A stretch of DNA of 64,000 bases from assembly GCA_965224095.1 (NCBI GenBank), contig OZ245039.1, positions 1,612,001 through 1,676,000 of the forward strand, read 5' to 3'. Below, piece after piece: positions 33,797-42,884 of the stretch (positions are counted from its first letter, which is position 1; every line of letters begins with the position of its first letter). The notes under the pieces are model-generated. The model ran no database searches. It saw only the letters and a list, made by a program, of their open reading frames with translations, and was not told the DNA's origin. A program made the position numbers and the translations under genes. This DNA is from JBPEWY01 sp965224095. GTDB taxonomy: Bacteria; Bacteroidota; Bacteroidia; Flavobacteriales; Flavobacteriaceae.

Positions 33797-36256
33797 TTAT
33801 TTTTTCGTTTTTGTTTTCTTTGCAGCCAGGTGTTCTTTAGCTTCTTCCAATGTGATTTTGGTGGCATCAATGTCTTTTCCCAATGCTATTTTAGTGCGTC
33901 CTTTTATAATAACCGATCTTCCCCAACGAGCTTTTTCAATTCGAATTCCTTCCTCAGGCCATTCATTAATAAGCTTTTCCGCTTCTTTACGCAGTTTATC
34001 CTCAATAAGAGATTCTATATCGCTTTGAGAAAGATTGTCAAAATCATACTTTTTATTTACATTGATAAACATTCCGTCCCATTTAATAAAGGGACCAAAC
34101 CTCCCTTTTCCCTTAGTTACTTCGTGTCCTTTATAACTGGCAATTGGTGCGTCGGCTTTTTGCTTTAGCTTAATTAGTTCTACGGCGCGATCCAGTGTTA
34201 CATCGAATACACTTTCGTTTTTATCCAGTGAAATGAACTGTTTACCAAAGCGAACGTAAGGACCATAGCGACCCACATTCGCCTGCACTTCCTGATCGTT
34301 ATAGGTTCCCAGCGATCTGGGCAGTTCAAACAGATTCAATGCTTCTTCGAATGTAAGACTTTCAATTGATTGTTCCGGCAACAGGCTTGCAAATTGCGGT
34401 TTTTCTTCATCTTCTACCGTTCCTATTTGTACCATAGGCCCGAACCTTCCCAGCCTTACACTTACCTGTCTTCCGTTTTCAGGGTGTACTCCCAAAATAC
34501 GTTCGCCCGTTTCGCGCTCGGCATTTTGTTCAACATCTTCCACATTGGGATGAAAATCTTTATAAAACCCCTTGATCATCTTAGTCCAGTCTTCTTCCCC
34601 GGAAGCTATATTATCAAAATCCTCTTCAACTTTAGCCGTAAAATTATAATCCAGAATATTAGAAAAGTGATTTACCAGAAAATCATTAACGATCATCCCG
34701 ATATCGGTGGGTAACATTTTTCCTTTATCAGCCCCTACTACTTCCGTAAGCTTTTGTTCCTTAATCGTTTCACTTTCAAGAAGAAACTGTGTATAGTTTC
34801 TTTCGGTTCCCTCTATAGTACCTCTTTCCACATATCCCCGGTTTTGTATCGTAGAAATTGTGGGAGCATACGTAGATGGTCTTCCAATTCCTAACTCCTC
34901 TAATTTTTTTACCAAAGAAGCCTCCGTAAAGCGATAAGGTGGTCTGGTAAACCGTTCGGTAGCCGTAATAAAGTTTTTGTTTAGTGCCTCCCCTATGGTA
35001 AGCGCCGGTAACATTCCTTCCTGTTCCTCATCTTCTTCATCGGTACCTTCCAGGTATACCTTTAAAAACCCATCGAACTTCAAAACCTCTCCATTCGCCA
35101 CAAAGGTTTCCCCGTGGGTATCTGCCTGAATGCTTACCTGCGTTCTTTCCAATTGGGCATCACTCATCTGAGATGCAATAGTTCGTTTCCAGATAAGTTC
35201 GTATAATCGTTTTTGATCCCGTTCTACTTCCACCGTTTGCCTGGCCATATCGGTAGGGCGAATGGCTTCATGCGCTTCCTGAGCGCTTTTGGATTTTGTG
35301 GCAAAGTTTCTCGGGTAACTATATTCCTTTCCGTAACTGGATAAAATTTCTGTTTGTGCGGCTTCAATGGCTTCTTTAGAAAGATTCACGCTATCCGTTC
35401 TCATATAGGTGATCATTCCGGACTCATATAATCGCTGGGCCAACATCATTGTTTTACTCACGGAAAAATACAATTTCCTGGACGCTTCCTGTTGAAGCGT
35501 AGATGTGGTAAAGGGAGCCGAGGGTGATTTCCTGGCCGGTTTGGTCGTAAGATCAGACACCTTAAAGCCAGCCGTTATATTTTTCTCCAGGAATGTTCTG
35601 GCTTGTTCTTTCGTAGTAAAAGACTTATTTAGTTTTGCTCTGAAAACCCGATTTTCTTCCGTAATAAACTCCGCTACTACACGATAAGAACCAACTGCCG
35701 TAAAATCCTGTATTTCACGTTCGCGCTCTACAATTAGCCGAACCGCAACCGACTGTACTCTCCCTGCCGAAAGACCTGTTTTAATTTTTTTCCAAAGAAC
35801 CGGAGAAAGCTCATAGCCTACCAGACGATCCAGTACCCGACGTGCCTGCTGCGCATTTACCAGATTATAATCAATCCCTCTCGGATTTTCAATAGCCTTT
35901 TGTATGGCATTTTTGGTAATGGAATTAAAGACTATCCGACGTGTTTTTTCAGGAGCAAGCTTTAAGGTTTCGGCCAAATGCCAGGCTATGGCTTCTCCTT
36001 CCCGATCCTCATCACTGGCCAGCCAAACCAGTTCGGCTTTTGCGGCGAGGTCTTTTAATTTTTTAACAACTGCCTTCTTATCTTTATCTACTATGTACTT
36101 GGGTTTAAAATCTTTGTTGACATCCACACCAAGTTCTTTAGAGGGAAGATCGGCTATATGCCCGAAGCTGGATTCAACTTTATAATCCTTTCCCAAAAAC
36201 CGTTCTATGGTTCTGGCCTTGGCAGGCGACTCAACTATAACTAAATTCTTTGCCAT
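33797..36256 (-). CDS. topA: DNA topoisomerase I
   Basis: 819 residues from ATG 36256 (MAKNLVIVESPAKARTIERFLG); two in-frame ATGs lie just upstream. TOPRIM domain with DEDREGEAIAW (about 100-110) and the active Tyr in MITYMRTDSVNLS (about residue 284). The C-terminus has four Gly/Arg-rich Toprim_Crpt repeats (LGRFGPMVQIG, VGRYGPYVRFG, KGRFGPFIKWD, WGRSVIIKG) instead of zinc fingers, as in Bacteroidota. It relaxes negative supercoils. The -7 element TACTTTTG lies at 36283-36276 (minus). Confidence 0.95.
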   Translation of the reverse strand: MAKNLVIVESPAKARTIERFLGKDYKVESSFGHIADLPSKELGVDVNKDFKPKYIVDKDKKAVVKKLKDLAAKAELVWLASDEDREGEAIAWHLAETLKLAPEKTRRIVFNSITKNAIQKAIENPRGIDYNLVNAQQARRVLDRLVGYELSPVLWKKIKTGLSAGRVQSVAVRLIVEREREIQDFTAVGSYRVVAEFITEENRVFRAKLNKSFTTKEQARTFLEKNITAGFKVSDLTTKPARKSPSAPFTTSTLQQEASRKLYFSVSKTMMLAQRLYESGMITYMRTDSVNLSKEAIEAAQTEILSSYGKEYSYPRNFATKSKSAQEAHEAIRPTDMARQTVEVERDQKRLYELIWKRTIASQMSDAQLERTQVSIQADTHGETFVANGEVLKFDGFLKVYLEGTDEEDEEQEGMLPALTIGEALNKNFITATERFTRPPYRFTEASLVKKLEELGIGRPSTYAPTISTIQNRGYVERGTIEGTERNYTQFLLESETIKEQKLTEVVGADKGKMLPTDIGMIVNDFLVNHFSNILDYNFTAKVEEDFDNIASGEEDWTKMIKGFYKDFHPNVEDVEQNAERETGERILGVHPENGRQVSVRLGRFGPMVQIGTVEDEEKPQFASLLPEQSIESLTFEEALNLFELPRSLGTYNDQEVQANVGRYGPYVRFGKQFISLDKNESVFDVTLDRAVELIKLKQKADAPIASYKGHEVTKGKGRFGPFIKWDGMFINVNKKYDFDNLSQSDIESLIEDKLRKEAEKLINEWPEEGIRIEKARWGRSVIIKGRTKIALGKDIDATKITLEEAKEHLAAKKTKTKK

Positions 36257-36325
36257 CAGCATTTTTTTGTAGTTGCAAAAGTATATCAATTTTTTAATTT
36301 CTCATGGCAAAGAAATTCCATGCAT

Positions 36326-36358
36326 AAAAAAAGCATCCGTTTTTGACAGATGCTTTTA
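36326..36358 (-). terminator. Terminator after the LVIVD lipoprotein gene
   Basis: Stem aaaagcatc / gatgctttt (loop about 11 nt), T-run on the minus strand, about 20 bp past the stop codon at 36377. Confidence 0.75.
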
Positions 36359-36376
36359 TAGGTTATAAGCTCTTTA

Positions 36377-37618
36377 TTAATTGAGAGGTAAGGAACTTAA
36401 CAGCGATATACTGTTATTTGCATACCGGTATTGATAAAGAACTCCATCTCCTACCATAAGTAAAGTTTCACTCAGGGGAATGACATCGAATGTCACAATA
36501 TCTTTAAAGTGATTCAGAGAAATCAAATCGTCTACATTGGTTTTATCGTAAACTTTAAGCCCTGAAGCTCCGTCACACACAAATAATTTTTCATCTTTTA
36601 TTCCAAGTCCGTAGGGTTCATCCATAGCGTATTGTTTTTTGAGTACGGGATCGGTTATATCCGAAATGTCTACAATAAACAATCCGCTTTCAGTGGCTCC
36701 GCATCCATTACCTCCTCTGAGGGTCACAAAGGCATAATCGCCATCAACCACTACGGGATCGCAGGCCGTACCATGCTCAAATTCAGATACCAGGCTTGGC
36801 ACTCCCGGGTTTGTAATATCGTAAATATACATGCCTCTCATACTCCCTAAAAACAAATAATTATCCCTGTTAAAAATAGTTTCTATATCAAACCCGGCAT
36901 ATACGTCCGGAAGATCTACAGGATTTTCCAGGTCTTCTATATCAAAAATATTAATATTATGACTATCAATAGCATAGAGATAATTGCTCACGATCTTAAA
37001 TCTCGCCAACGAGCCTCCCTGCCCTACGTTGGCATAATCCAATTCGGCATTAGCCAGAATATCTATTCCAAAATTTCTTTCGTATTCGGAGACGAGTCTT
37101 CTTTCCGTTTTTAAATTCCATCCTACAACAATTTCGTTTTGATGGTCTACCTCCGCGTAATCAATGATATCGGCTTCAAATGGAAAAATAACATTGTAAC
37201 CAAGAACATTTTCCAGCCGATTTACCTGTTTAATATTATCAATATCCGAAATATCAATCACCACCAAATCATAAAGGCTATCTGCATACAGATAGTCATC
37301 CTTTACCGAAATATCTACGTTCCCCGGAATGTTAATAAATCCTTTTTTTACAGGGTTTGCCGTATCTGAATTATCAATTATATGCACCCCTTCATACTTG
37401 TCATTCACGAAGATATAATGCTGATAAGCATAAATTTTTCCCGATTCGTTGATCGCGCGGGGTGGCAGTATATCTACACTGCTTTTAAACTCGGCTCTGC
37501 TTATAATTATAGGATGAGCTACCAGATATTCACCGTATTTACTATCATCTTCTTTATCACAGGACCAAAATCCGACAAGGCATAGTGTCAGAATTACATA
37601 GAGTGTTTTTTTCATCAT
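36377..37618 (-). CDS. LVIVD-repeat beta-propeller lipoprotein
   Basis: 413 residues with lipoprotein signal (MKKTLYVILTLCLVGFWSC). Repeated LVIVD-type blades: GVHIIDNSDTANP, DLVVIDISDIDN, NINIFDIEDLENP, GMYIYDITNPGVP, GLFIVDISDITDP and GLKVYDKTNVDD. Such proteins form surface-anchored propellers of unknown role, probably binding proteins or sugars. Single gene between topA and miaB, divergent from miaB. Confidence 0.8.
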   Translation of the reverse strand: MMKKTLYVILTLCLVGFWSCDKEDDSKYGEYLVAHPIIISRAEFKSSVDILPPRAINESGKIYAYQHYIFVNDKYEGVHIIDNSDTANPVKKGFINIPGNVDISVKDDYLYADSLYDLVVIDISDIDNIKQVNRLENVLGYNVIFPFEADIIDYAEVDHQNEIVVGWNLKTERRLVSEYERNFGIDILANAELDYANVGQGGSLARFKIVSNYLYAIDSHNINIFDIEDLENPVDLPDVYAGFDIETIFNRDNYLFLGSMRGMYIYDITNPGVPSLVSEFEHGTACDPVVVDGDYAFVTLRGGNGCGATESGLFIVDISDITDPVLKKQYAMDEPYGLGIKDEKLFVCDGASGLKVYDKTNVDDLISLNHFKDIVTFDVIPLSETLLMVGDGVLYQYRYANNSISLLSSLPLN

Positions 37619-37729
37619 TGCTTGTTTAAGTTAGTAATTCAAACAATAGATGTTCTAAAAGCGAAAACGTTGCGCGGTTTGTTGAGAAATATTTAACTGT
37701 CAATATGTCACCTTTTCATGAAATAGTAG

Positions 37730-37767
37730 TATCTTTGCAAGCCTAATTTGTGACCGCGTAAAGCGGT
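37730..37767 (+). promoter_or_regulatory. miaB promoter and leader hairpin
   Basis: -7 element TATCTTTG at 37730-37737. A perfect 5-bp inverted repeat ACCGC-gtaaa-GCGGT (37753-37767) lies in the short leader, ending 10 bp before the ATG. Confidence 0.6.
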
Positions 37768-37777
37768 ATTGAATAAG

Positions 37778-39223
37778 ATGGAAAAGACAATTGACGAAAA
37801 CAAACAAGGAGAGACCCTTGTGTTGCATACAAACAAAAAGAGTGATCGAAAACTTTATCTGGAAAGCTACGGCTGTCAGATGAATTTTTCCGATAGTGAA
37901 ATTGTAGCTTCTATCCTGGCTAAGGAAGGCTTTAACACCACGCAAAGTCTTGAAGAAGCCGATCTGGTATTGGTAAATACCTGCTCTATTCGCGATAAGG
38001 CCGAACAAACTGTTAGAAAACGCCTGGAAAAATTTAATGCTGTAAAAAAAATTAATCCGGGTATGAAAGTGGGCGTTCTCGGATGTATGGCCGAAAGGCT
38101 TAAAAGCAAATTTCTGGAAGAAGAAAAAATAGTGGATATGGTGGTTGGCCCGGATGCCTATAAGGATCTGCCCAATCTGGTTCGGGAAATTGACGAGGGA
38201 AGAAATGCGGTTAATGTTATTCTCTCTAAAGAAGAAACCTATGGCGATATTGCTCCGGTTCGTCTGAATAGTAATGGTGTTTCTGCCTTTGTTTCCATTA
38301 CGCGTGGCTGCGACAATATGTGTACTTTTTGTGTTGTTCCTTTTACGAGAGGCCGTGAACGCAGCAGAGACCCTCAGTCGGTTTTAAAGGAAGTACGCGA
38401 TCTTTGGGAAAAAGGATTCAAAGAAGTTACTCTCCTCGGACAGAACGTAGATAGTTATTTATGGTATGGAGGCGGATTAAAAAAAGATTTTGAAAAAGCT
38501 TCGGAAATACAAAAGGCAACTGCGGTGAATTTTGCAGGATTGTTAACCATGGTGGCCGAAGCATATCCTAAAATGCGAATTCGGTTTTCCACTTCCAACC
38601 CTCAGGATATGACCATAGATGTTATAGAAACCATGGCGCATTATCCTAATATATGTAACTATATACATTTACCCGTACAAAGCGGTAGTAACAGAATCCT
38701 TAAAGCCATGAACAGGCTACACACCCGGGAGGAGTATTTTGAATTGATTGATGCGATCAGAAAGATCATTCCGGATTGTGCCATTTCACAGGATATGATT
38801 GCGGGATTTCCCACGGAAACCGAAGAGGATCATCTGGATACGCTTAGTTTAATGGACTATGTAAAATACGATTTCGGGTTTATGTTTGCCTACTCGGAAA
38901 GACCCGGCACCATGGCCTCCAGAAAAATGAAAGACGATGTTCCGGAGGATATTAAAAAAAGAAGGCTAACGGAAATTATCAACTTACAGCAAAAGCACGG
39001 GTTATTCAGAGCTCAGCAGCATATAGGTAAAACCGAAGAAGTTCTTATAGAAGGGCTTTCAAAAAAATCGGATATGCACTGGATGGGAAGAAACACCCAA
39101 AACACTGTGGTTGTATTTCCAAAGGAAACCTATAAAATTGGAGAATTTGTCAACGTAAAAATAACCAACTGTACTTCGGCAACGCTTATTGGTGAAGCCG
39201 TTGGCTATTCTGATAATAATTAA
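37778..39223 (+). CDS. miaB: tRNA-2-methylthio-N6-dimethylallyladenosine synthase
   Basis: 481 residues from ATG 37778 (a TTG 9 bp upstream is less likely). N-terminal UPF0004 domain with the second cluster cysteines (ESYGCQMN, NTCSIRDKAE, LGCMAERL), radical SAM motif CDNMCTFCVVP near residue 177, and a C-terminal TRAM domain (VLIEGLSKKS...). It adds a methylthio group to i6A37 of tRNA. Followed after 93 bp by the sigma-54 activator. Confidence 0.96.
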   Translation: MEKTIDENKQGETLVLHTNKKSDRKLYLESYGCQMNFSDSEIVASILAKEGFNTTQSLEEADLVLVNTCSIRDKAEQTVRKRLEKFNAVKKINPGMKVGVLGCMAERLKSKFLEEEKIVDMVVGPDAYKDLPNLVREIDEGRNAVNVILSKEETYGDIAPVRLNSNGVSAFVSITRGCDNMCTFCVVPFTRGRERSRDPQSVLKEVRDLWEKGFKEVTLLGQNVDSYLWYGGGLKKDFEKASEIQKATAVNFAGLLTMVAEAYPKMRIRFSTSNPQDMTIDVIETMAHYPNICNYIHLPVQSGSNRILKAMNRLHTREEYFELIDAIRKIIPDCAISQDMIAGFPTETEEDHLDTLSLMDYVKYDFGFMFAYSERPGTMASRKMKDDVPEDIKKRRLTEIINLQQKHGLFRAQQHIGKTEEVLIEGLSKKSDMHWMGRNTQNTVVVFPKETYKIGEFVNVKITNCTSATLIGEAVGYSDNN

Positions 39224-39316
39224 AAATACTGATAAAAAATGCTGATATTAAAACAGGTGTGCAGCTTAGATCGTAAACCAATCGTAATACCTGCTTTCTT
39301 TATCATCAATTAAAAT

Positions 39317-40585
39317 ATGGAATCTATTCAGGCTATAAAACAACGTTTTGGTATTATAGGTAACGATATCAAGTTAAACCGCGCCCTGGAAAAAGCTATC
39401 CAGGTAGCTCCAACGGATATTTCGGTTTTAGTAACCGGGGAAAGTGGTGTTGGAAAGGAATCGATCCCTAAAATTATTCATTCGCTATCTCACCGAAAGC
39501 ACGGAAAGTTTATTGCGGTAAACTGCGGAGCCATCCCCGAAGGCACTATAGACTCCGAACTTTTCGGACATGAAAAAGGGGCTTTTACCGGGGCAACACA
39601 AACCCGAAGCGGATATTTTGAAGAAGCCGATGGAGGCACCATATTTCTTGATGAAGTAGGCGAACTCCCGCTTACTACTCAGGTACGCCTTTTACGGGTA
39701 CTGGAAAACGGTGAGTTTATAAAAGTAGGATCTTCCAAAGTGCAAAAAACCAATGTGCGTATCGTTGCAGCCACCAATATCAAAATGTTCGACGCTATTG
39801 AAAAAGGTAAGTTTCGGGAAGATTTATATTACAGGCTAAGTACCGTTGAAATTCATTTGCCTCCCTTGAGAGAACGTAAGGATGATATACATTTGTTATT
39901 CCGAAAATTTGCTTCCGATTTTGCTCAGAAGTATAAAATGCCCACCATCCGATTGGAAAACGATGCCATCCATCTCCTGTTAAAATATCGCTGGAGTGGA
40001 AACATCCGTCAGCTTAGGAATGTAGCGGAACAAATTTCCGTCCTGGAACAAAACCGAAATATCTCGGCGGCAACTTTGGCAGCATATCTTCCCAATGCCA
40101 CCTCGAATTTGCCTGCTGTTATTGAACGTTCAAAAAAAGAAAGCGACTTTAGTAACGAACGGGAAATCCTGTACAAAGTTCTTTTTGACATGAAAAATGA
40201 CCTGAACGATCTTAAAAAGCTTACATTAGAACTCATGCAGCACGGTAACAGTAAAGAAGTACAGGAAGAAAATGAGACCCTGATCAGGAAAATATACGGT
40301 GAAACGGAAGATAGCACGCCGTACGAAACCGAAGCGGAAGCCGAGGTTCCTTACGAGGCATTACCAGTTGTTACTCCGGTGAGAAAAGTACAGGGAGCTT
40401 CGGAAGATAAATATCACTTCGCAGAGGAAATCCAGGAAGAAGAGACACTTTCTTTACAGGATAAAGAACTCGAGCTCATAAAAAAAGCATTACAGCGAAA
40501 CATGGGAAAAAGGAAGGCCGCAGCAAGAGAACTTGGTATTTCCGAACGAACACTGTATCGAAAAATAAAACAATACGATTTATAA
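39317..40585 (+). CDS. Sigma-54-dependent Fis family transcriptional activator
   Basis: 422 residues. An AAA+ domain fills about 12-260 without a receiver or other N-terminal sensor: Walker A GESGVGKE (41-48), sigma-54 contact loop GAFTGA (88-93), Walker B GTIFLDEVG, arginine finger region FREDLYYRL. An acidic linker (about 330-390) leads to a Fis-type HTH (KRKAAARELGISERTLYRKIKQ). It heads the lptE-TPR-secG cluster. Lack of a sensor domain means activity must be set by expression or by a partner. Targets are unknown. Confidence 0.9.
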   Translation: MESIQAIKQRFGIIGNDIKLNRALEKAIQVAPTDISVLVTGESGVGKESIPKIIHSLSHRKHGKFIAVNCGAIPEGTIDSELFGHEKGAFTGATQTRSGYFEEADGGTIFLDEVGELPLTTQVRLLRVLENGEFIKVGSSKVQKTNVRIVAATNIKMFDAIEKGKFREDLYYRLSTVEIHLPPLRERKDDIHLLFRKFASDFAQKYKMPTIRLENDAIHLLLKYRWSGNIRQLRNVAEQISVLEQNRNISAATLAAYLPNATSNLPAVIERSKKESDFSNEREILYKVLFDMKNDLNDLKKLTLELMQHGNSKEVQEENETLIRKIYGETEDSTPYETEAEAEVPYEALPVVTPVRKVQGASEDKYHFAEEIQEEETLSLQDKELELIKKALQRNMGKRKAAARELGISERTLYRKIKQYDL

Positions 40586-40615
40586 GGTTATTTTTGTAAA
40601 AATCAGGACTATTTC

Positions 40616-41122
40616 ATGAAAACAACCCTTTGTAAAATACTCTGTACTTTAATCCTTATCCCAGGCTTAACCGGTTGCGGCATCTATAACTTTACCGGGG
40701 GCGATACGGGTGATGCGGAGACTTTTCAGGTAAATTTCTTTCAAAATAATGCACCGATAATAGAACCCGGCCTCGACCGGGATTTTACATTAGCCCTTCA
40801 GGACCTTATTTTAAATCAAACAAATCTTGATCTGGTATCATCAAACGGCGATTTATTATATGAAGGTGAAATCGTTGAGTATCGCATTTCTCCAATGACG
40901 GCTACGTCCGATCAGAGAGCGGCGCAAAACCGGTTAACCATGACGGTTCAGGTGCGATTTTTTAACAGTACAAAACAAGAAAACGACTTTGACAGACGCT
41001 TTTCTTTCTTTTATGATTTTCCTGCAGACCAACAGCTTTCTCAGGTAAGAGATGCTGCATTCCAGGAAATATTCGAACGTCTTACACAGGATATTTTTAA
41101 CGCATCGCTGGCAAACTGGTAA
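40616..41122 (+). CDS. lptE: LptE-like LPS-assembly lipoprotein
   Basis: 168 residues with lipoprotein signal (TLILIPGLTGC) and the Bacteroidota LptE pattern: GIYNFTGG after the Cys, then FQVNFFQNNAPIIEPGLDRDFTLALQDLI and late FNASLANW. It plugs the LptD barrel for LPS insertion into the outer membrane. It lies 30 bp after the sigma-54 activator and 2 bp before the TPR gene. Confidence 0.85.
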   Translation: MKTTLCKILCTLILIPGLTGCGIYNFTGGDTGDAETFQVNFFQNNAPIIEPGLDRDFTLALQDLILNQTNLDLVSSNGDLLYEGEIVEYRISPMTATSDQRAAQNRLTMTVQVRFFNSTKQENDFDRRFSFFYDFPADQQLSQVRDAAFQEIFERLTQDIFNASLANW

Positions 41123-41124
41123 TT

Positions 41125-41997
41125 ATGAATGTGTCTGACTTTACATATCTATTACACGCTCCTGAAAGTATTAAAAGAGAGCATATAGATGAACTTCAAC
41201 ACATCATTAATGAATACCCCTATTTCCAGGCACCGAGGGCCGTATACCTTAAAGGCCTTAAAAACCTCAACAGTTTTAAATACAACGACGCCTTAAAAAA
41301 AACTGCCGCTTACACTTCAGACAGGCATATTCTTTTTGAGTTTATTACTTCGGAACTATTCGATCAGCACGGCATTGCAGAATCTATCGCCTCTCATTCC
41401 GGGTTTAAAAAACCCTTCGCTCAGAGTGAACAACAATCTCCTGCTTATATAGTTCCGGAATTGGAATTGGAAAGCGAGCAACCCCTACCGCGAAACCAAA
41501 AAGAAGCCGAAGAAATTCTCGATCCGGAATTGTTTGAACCCAAAGATCCGGAAATAGCTACTTTCCTGGCCAACAGGAAAGCCGAAGAGGAACAATTACA
41601 ATTGGGAGAACCGCTTTCCTTTAACAAAACAGAGCTACATTCGTTTTCGGAGTGGCTAAGGCTTACATCGTTTCAGCCTATCCAAAGGGATTCCGAAACA
41701 GAAAAATCCGAAGCCGATCCTAAAAAAAGGAAGTTTGACCTGATAGATCGATTTATTAAAAGCAGTCCTAAAATAGTTCCGAGCAAAGAACAAAAAACTC
41801 CTATTGATCTTTCTTCGCAAACCGGCACCCTGAAAAATGAGCTAATGACAGAAACCCTGGCAAGGGTGTACTTGGAACAAAAAAAGTATAAAGAAGCCAT
41901 TCAGGCATTCAAAATTTTAAGTTTGAAATATCCGGAAAAAAGTGGTTTCTTTGCAGACCAAATTCGCGCAATAAAAAAATTACAACAAAATAATTAA
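41125..41997 (+). CDS. Hypothetical TPR-like cytoplasmic protein
   Basis: 290 residues without signal peptide. The N-terminal 90 residues (DELQHIINEYPYFQAPRAVYL) and the C-terminal LARVYLEQKKYKEAIQAFKILSLKYPEKSGFFADQI segment look like TPR helices, with an acidic, variable middle. The same gene order lptE - this gene - secG is common in Flavobacteriia. Function unknown; a protein-protein role in envelope biogenesis is inferred from context only. Confidence 0.75.
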   Translation: MNVSDFTYLLHAPESIKREHIDELQHIINEYPYFQAPRAVYLKGLKNLNSFKYNDALKKTAAYTSDRHILFEFITSELFDQHGIAESIASHSGFKKPFAQSEQQSPAYIVPELELESEQPLPRNQKEAEEILDPELFEPKDPEIATFLANRKAEEEQLQLGEPLSFNKTELHSFSEWLRLTSFQPIQRDSETEKSEADPKKRKFDLIDRFIKSSPKIVPSKEQKTPIDLSSQTGTLKNELMTETLARVYLEQKKYKEAIQAFKILSLKYPEKSGFFADQIRAIKKLQQNN

Positions 41998-42003
41998 TAT
42001 ACA

Positions 42004-42360
42004 ATGAGTACGTTCACAATATTTTTGATCCTTATTATTCTGGTTGCGTTTTTGCTGGTATTGGTGATCATGGTACAAAACCCAAAAGGAGGCGGCCTTT
42101 CTTCATCATTCGGAGGCGGAGGCAGCCAAATGATCGGCGGTGTTCAAAAAACAGGAGATTTTCTCGATAAAAGTACATGGACGCTGGCCACATTAATGAT
42201 TGTTTTGATTTTGCTATCAAATGTCGCTTTAAAGGGATCCTCATCGGAAGCTGATTCTAAATTACTTGACGAAGATACTATTGAGAATACGCTTCCGCCG
42301 GCCGATTCAAATACTCAGCAACAAGTACCGGCTGCAACCGATTCAACTCAGGCTCAGTAA
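42004..42360 (+). CDS. secG: Preprotein translocase subunit SecG
   Basis: 118 residues with two membrane helices (FTIFLILIILVAFLLVLVIMVQ and WTLATLMIVLILLSNVAL) and the SecG hallmark NPKGGGLSSSFGGG between them, followed by an acidic/polar C-terminal tail. Part of the SecYEG channel. A terminator follows. Confidence 0.93.
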   Translation: MSTFTIFLILIILVAFLLVLVIMVQNPKGGGLSSSFGGGGSQMIGGVQKTGDFLDKSTWTLATLMIVLILLSNVALKGSSSEADSKLLDEDTIENTLPPADSNTQQQVPAATDSTQAQ

Positions 42361-42383
42361 AAAATGTTTTATTAAAATACTAT

Positions 42384-42418
42384 AAATGCCAGCTTTTATG
42401 ACAAGCTGGCATTTTGTT
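42384..42418 (+). terminator. Terminator after secG
   Basis: 12-bp perfect stem aaatgccagctt / aagctggcattt with loop ttatgac and downstream T-rich sequence, 24 bp past the stop codon. Confidence 0.85.
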
Positions 42419-42444
42419 ATTTACAAAGTGTCAGTTTAAATGCA

Positions 42445-42474
42445 TTGGCACAATTTCTGTCTGATTGCAGACAG
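42445..42474 (+). promoter_or_regulatory. groESL upstream region: sigma-54-like element and palindrome
   Basis: TTGGCAC (42445-42451) followed by GT at 42459-42460 where sigma-54 promoters have GC, ten bases after the GG. A perfect inverted repeat CTGTCTG-attg-CAGACAG (42457-42474) overlaps the presumed -12 and start. No TAnnTTTG element or CIRCE box is present before groES. Confidence 0.4.
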
Positions 42475-42508
42475 TCTATTAATTATAATTAAACCAAAAA
42501 ATATAAAA

Positions 42509-42787
42509 ATGGCGAAAGTGAATATTAAACCTTTAGCAGACCGAGTTCTTGTTGAACCTATGGAAGCGGAAACCACTACTGCTTCCGGAATCATAATCCC
42601 GGATACCGCCAAAGAAAAACCCCAAAAAGGAAGAGTAGTTGCCGTTGGTCCCGGAACCAAAGAAGCTCCTGTAACACTAAGTGTCGGCGATACTGTTCTT
42701 TATGGAAAATATTCGGGAACCGAGTTGAAATTTGACGGTACGGATTATTTGATTATGCGCGAAAGTGATATTCTGGCAATTATTTAA
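42509..42787 (+). CDS. groS: Co-chaperonin GroES
   Basis: 92 residues from ATG 42509 (MAKVNIKPLADRVLVEP); an upstream in-frame start would lie in the promoter palindrome. Mobile loop ETTTASGIIIPDTAKEKPQ and KYSGTELKFDGTDYLIMRESDILAI are typical. It caps the GroEL ring. 97 bp before groEL. Confidence 0.97.
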   Translation: MAKVNIKPLADRVLVEPMEAETTTASGIIIPDTAKEKPQKGRVVAVGPGTKEAPVTLSVGDTVLYGKYSGTELKFDGTDYLIMRESDILAII

Positions 42788-42884
42788 TCCAGAATAGCCT
42801 TTCTTAAAAACCGGGAAAATAAACTAACTAAAAACTTAGAAATAAAATAGGTTCCGCAAAAGGGAAAATCTAAAAAATTAAAAC

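Noticed and set aside
42421..42508. CIRCE (HrcA) operator before groES
   Set aside because: No TTAGCACTC-N9-GAGTGCTAA-like sequence is present; the palindrome there is different.
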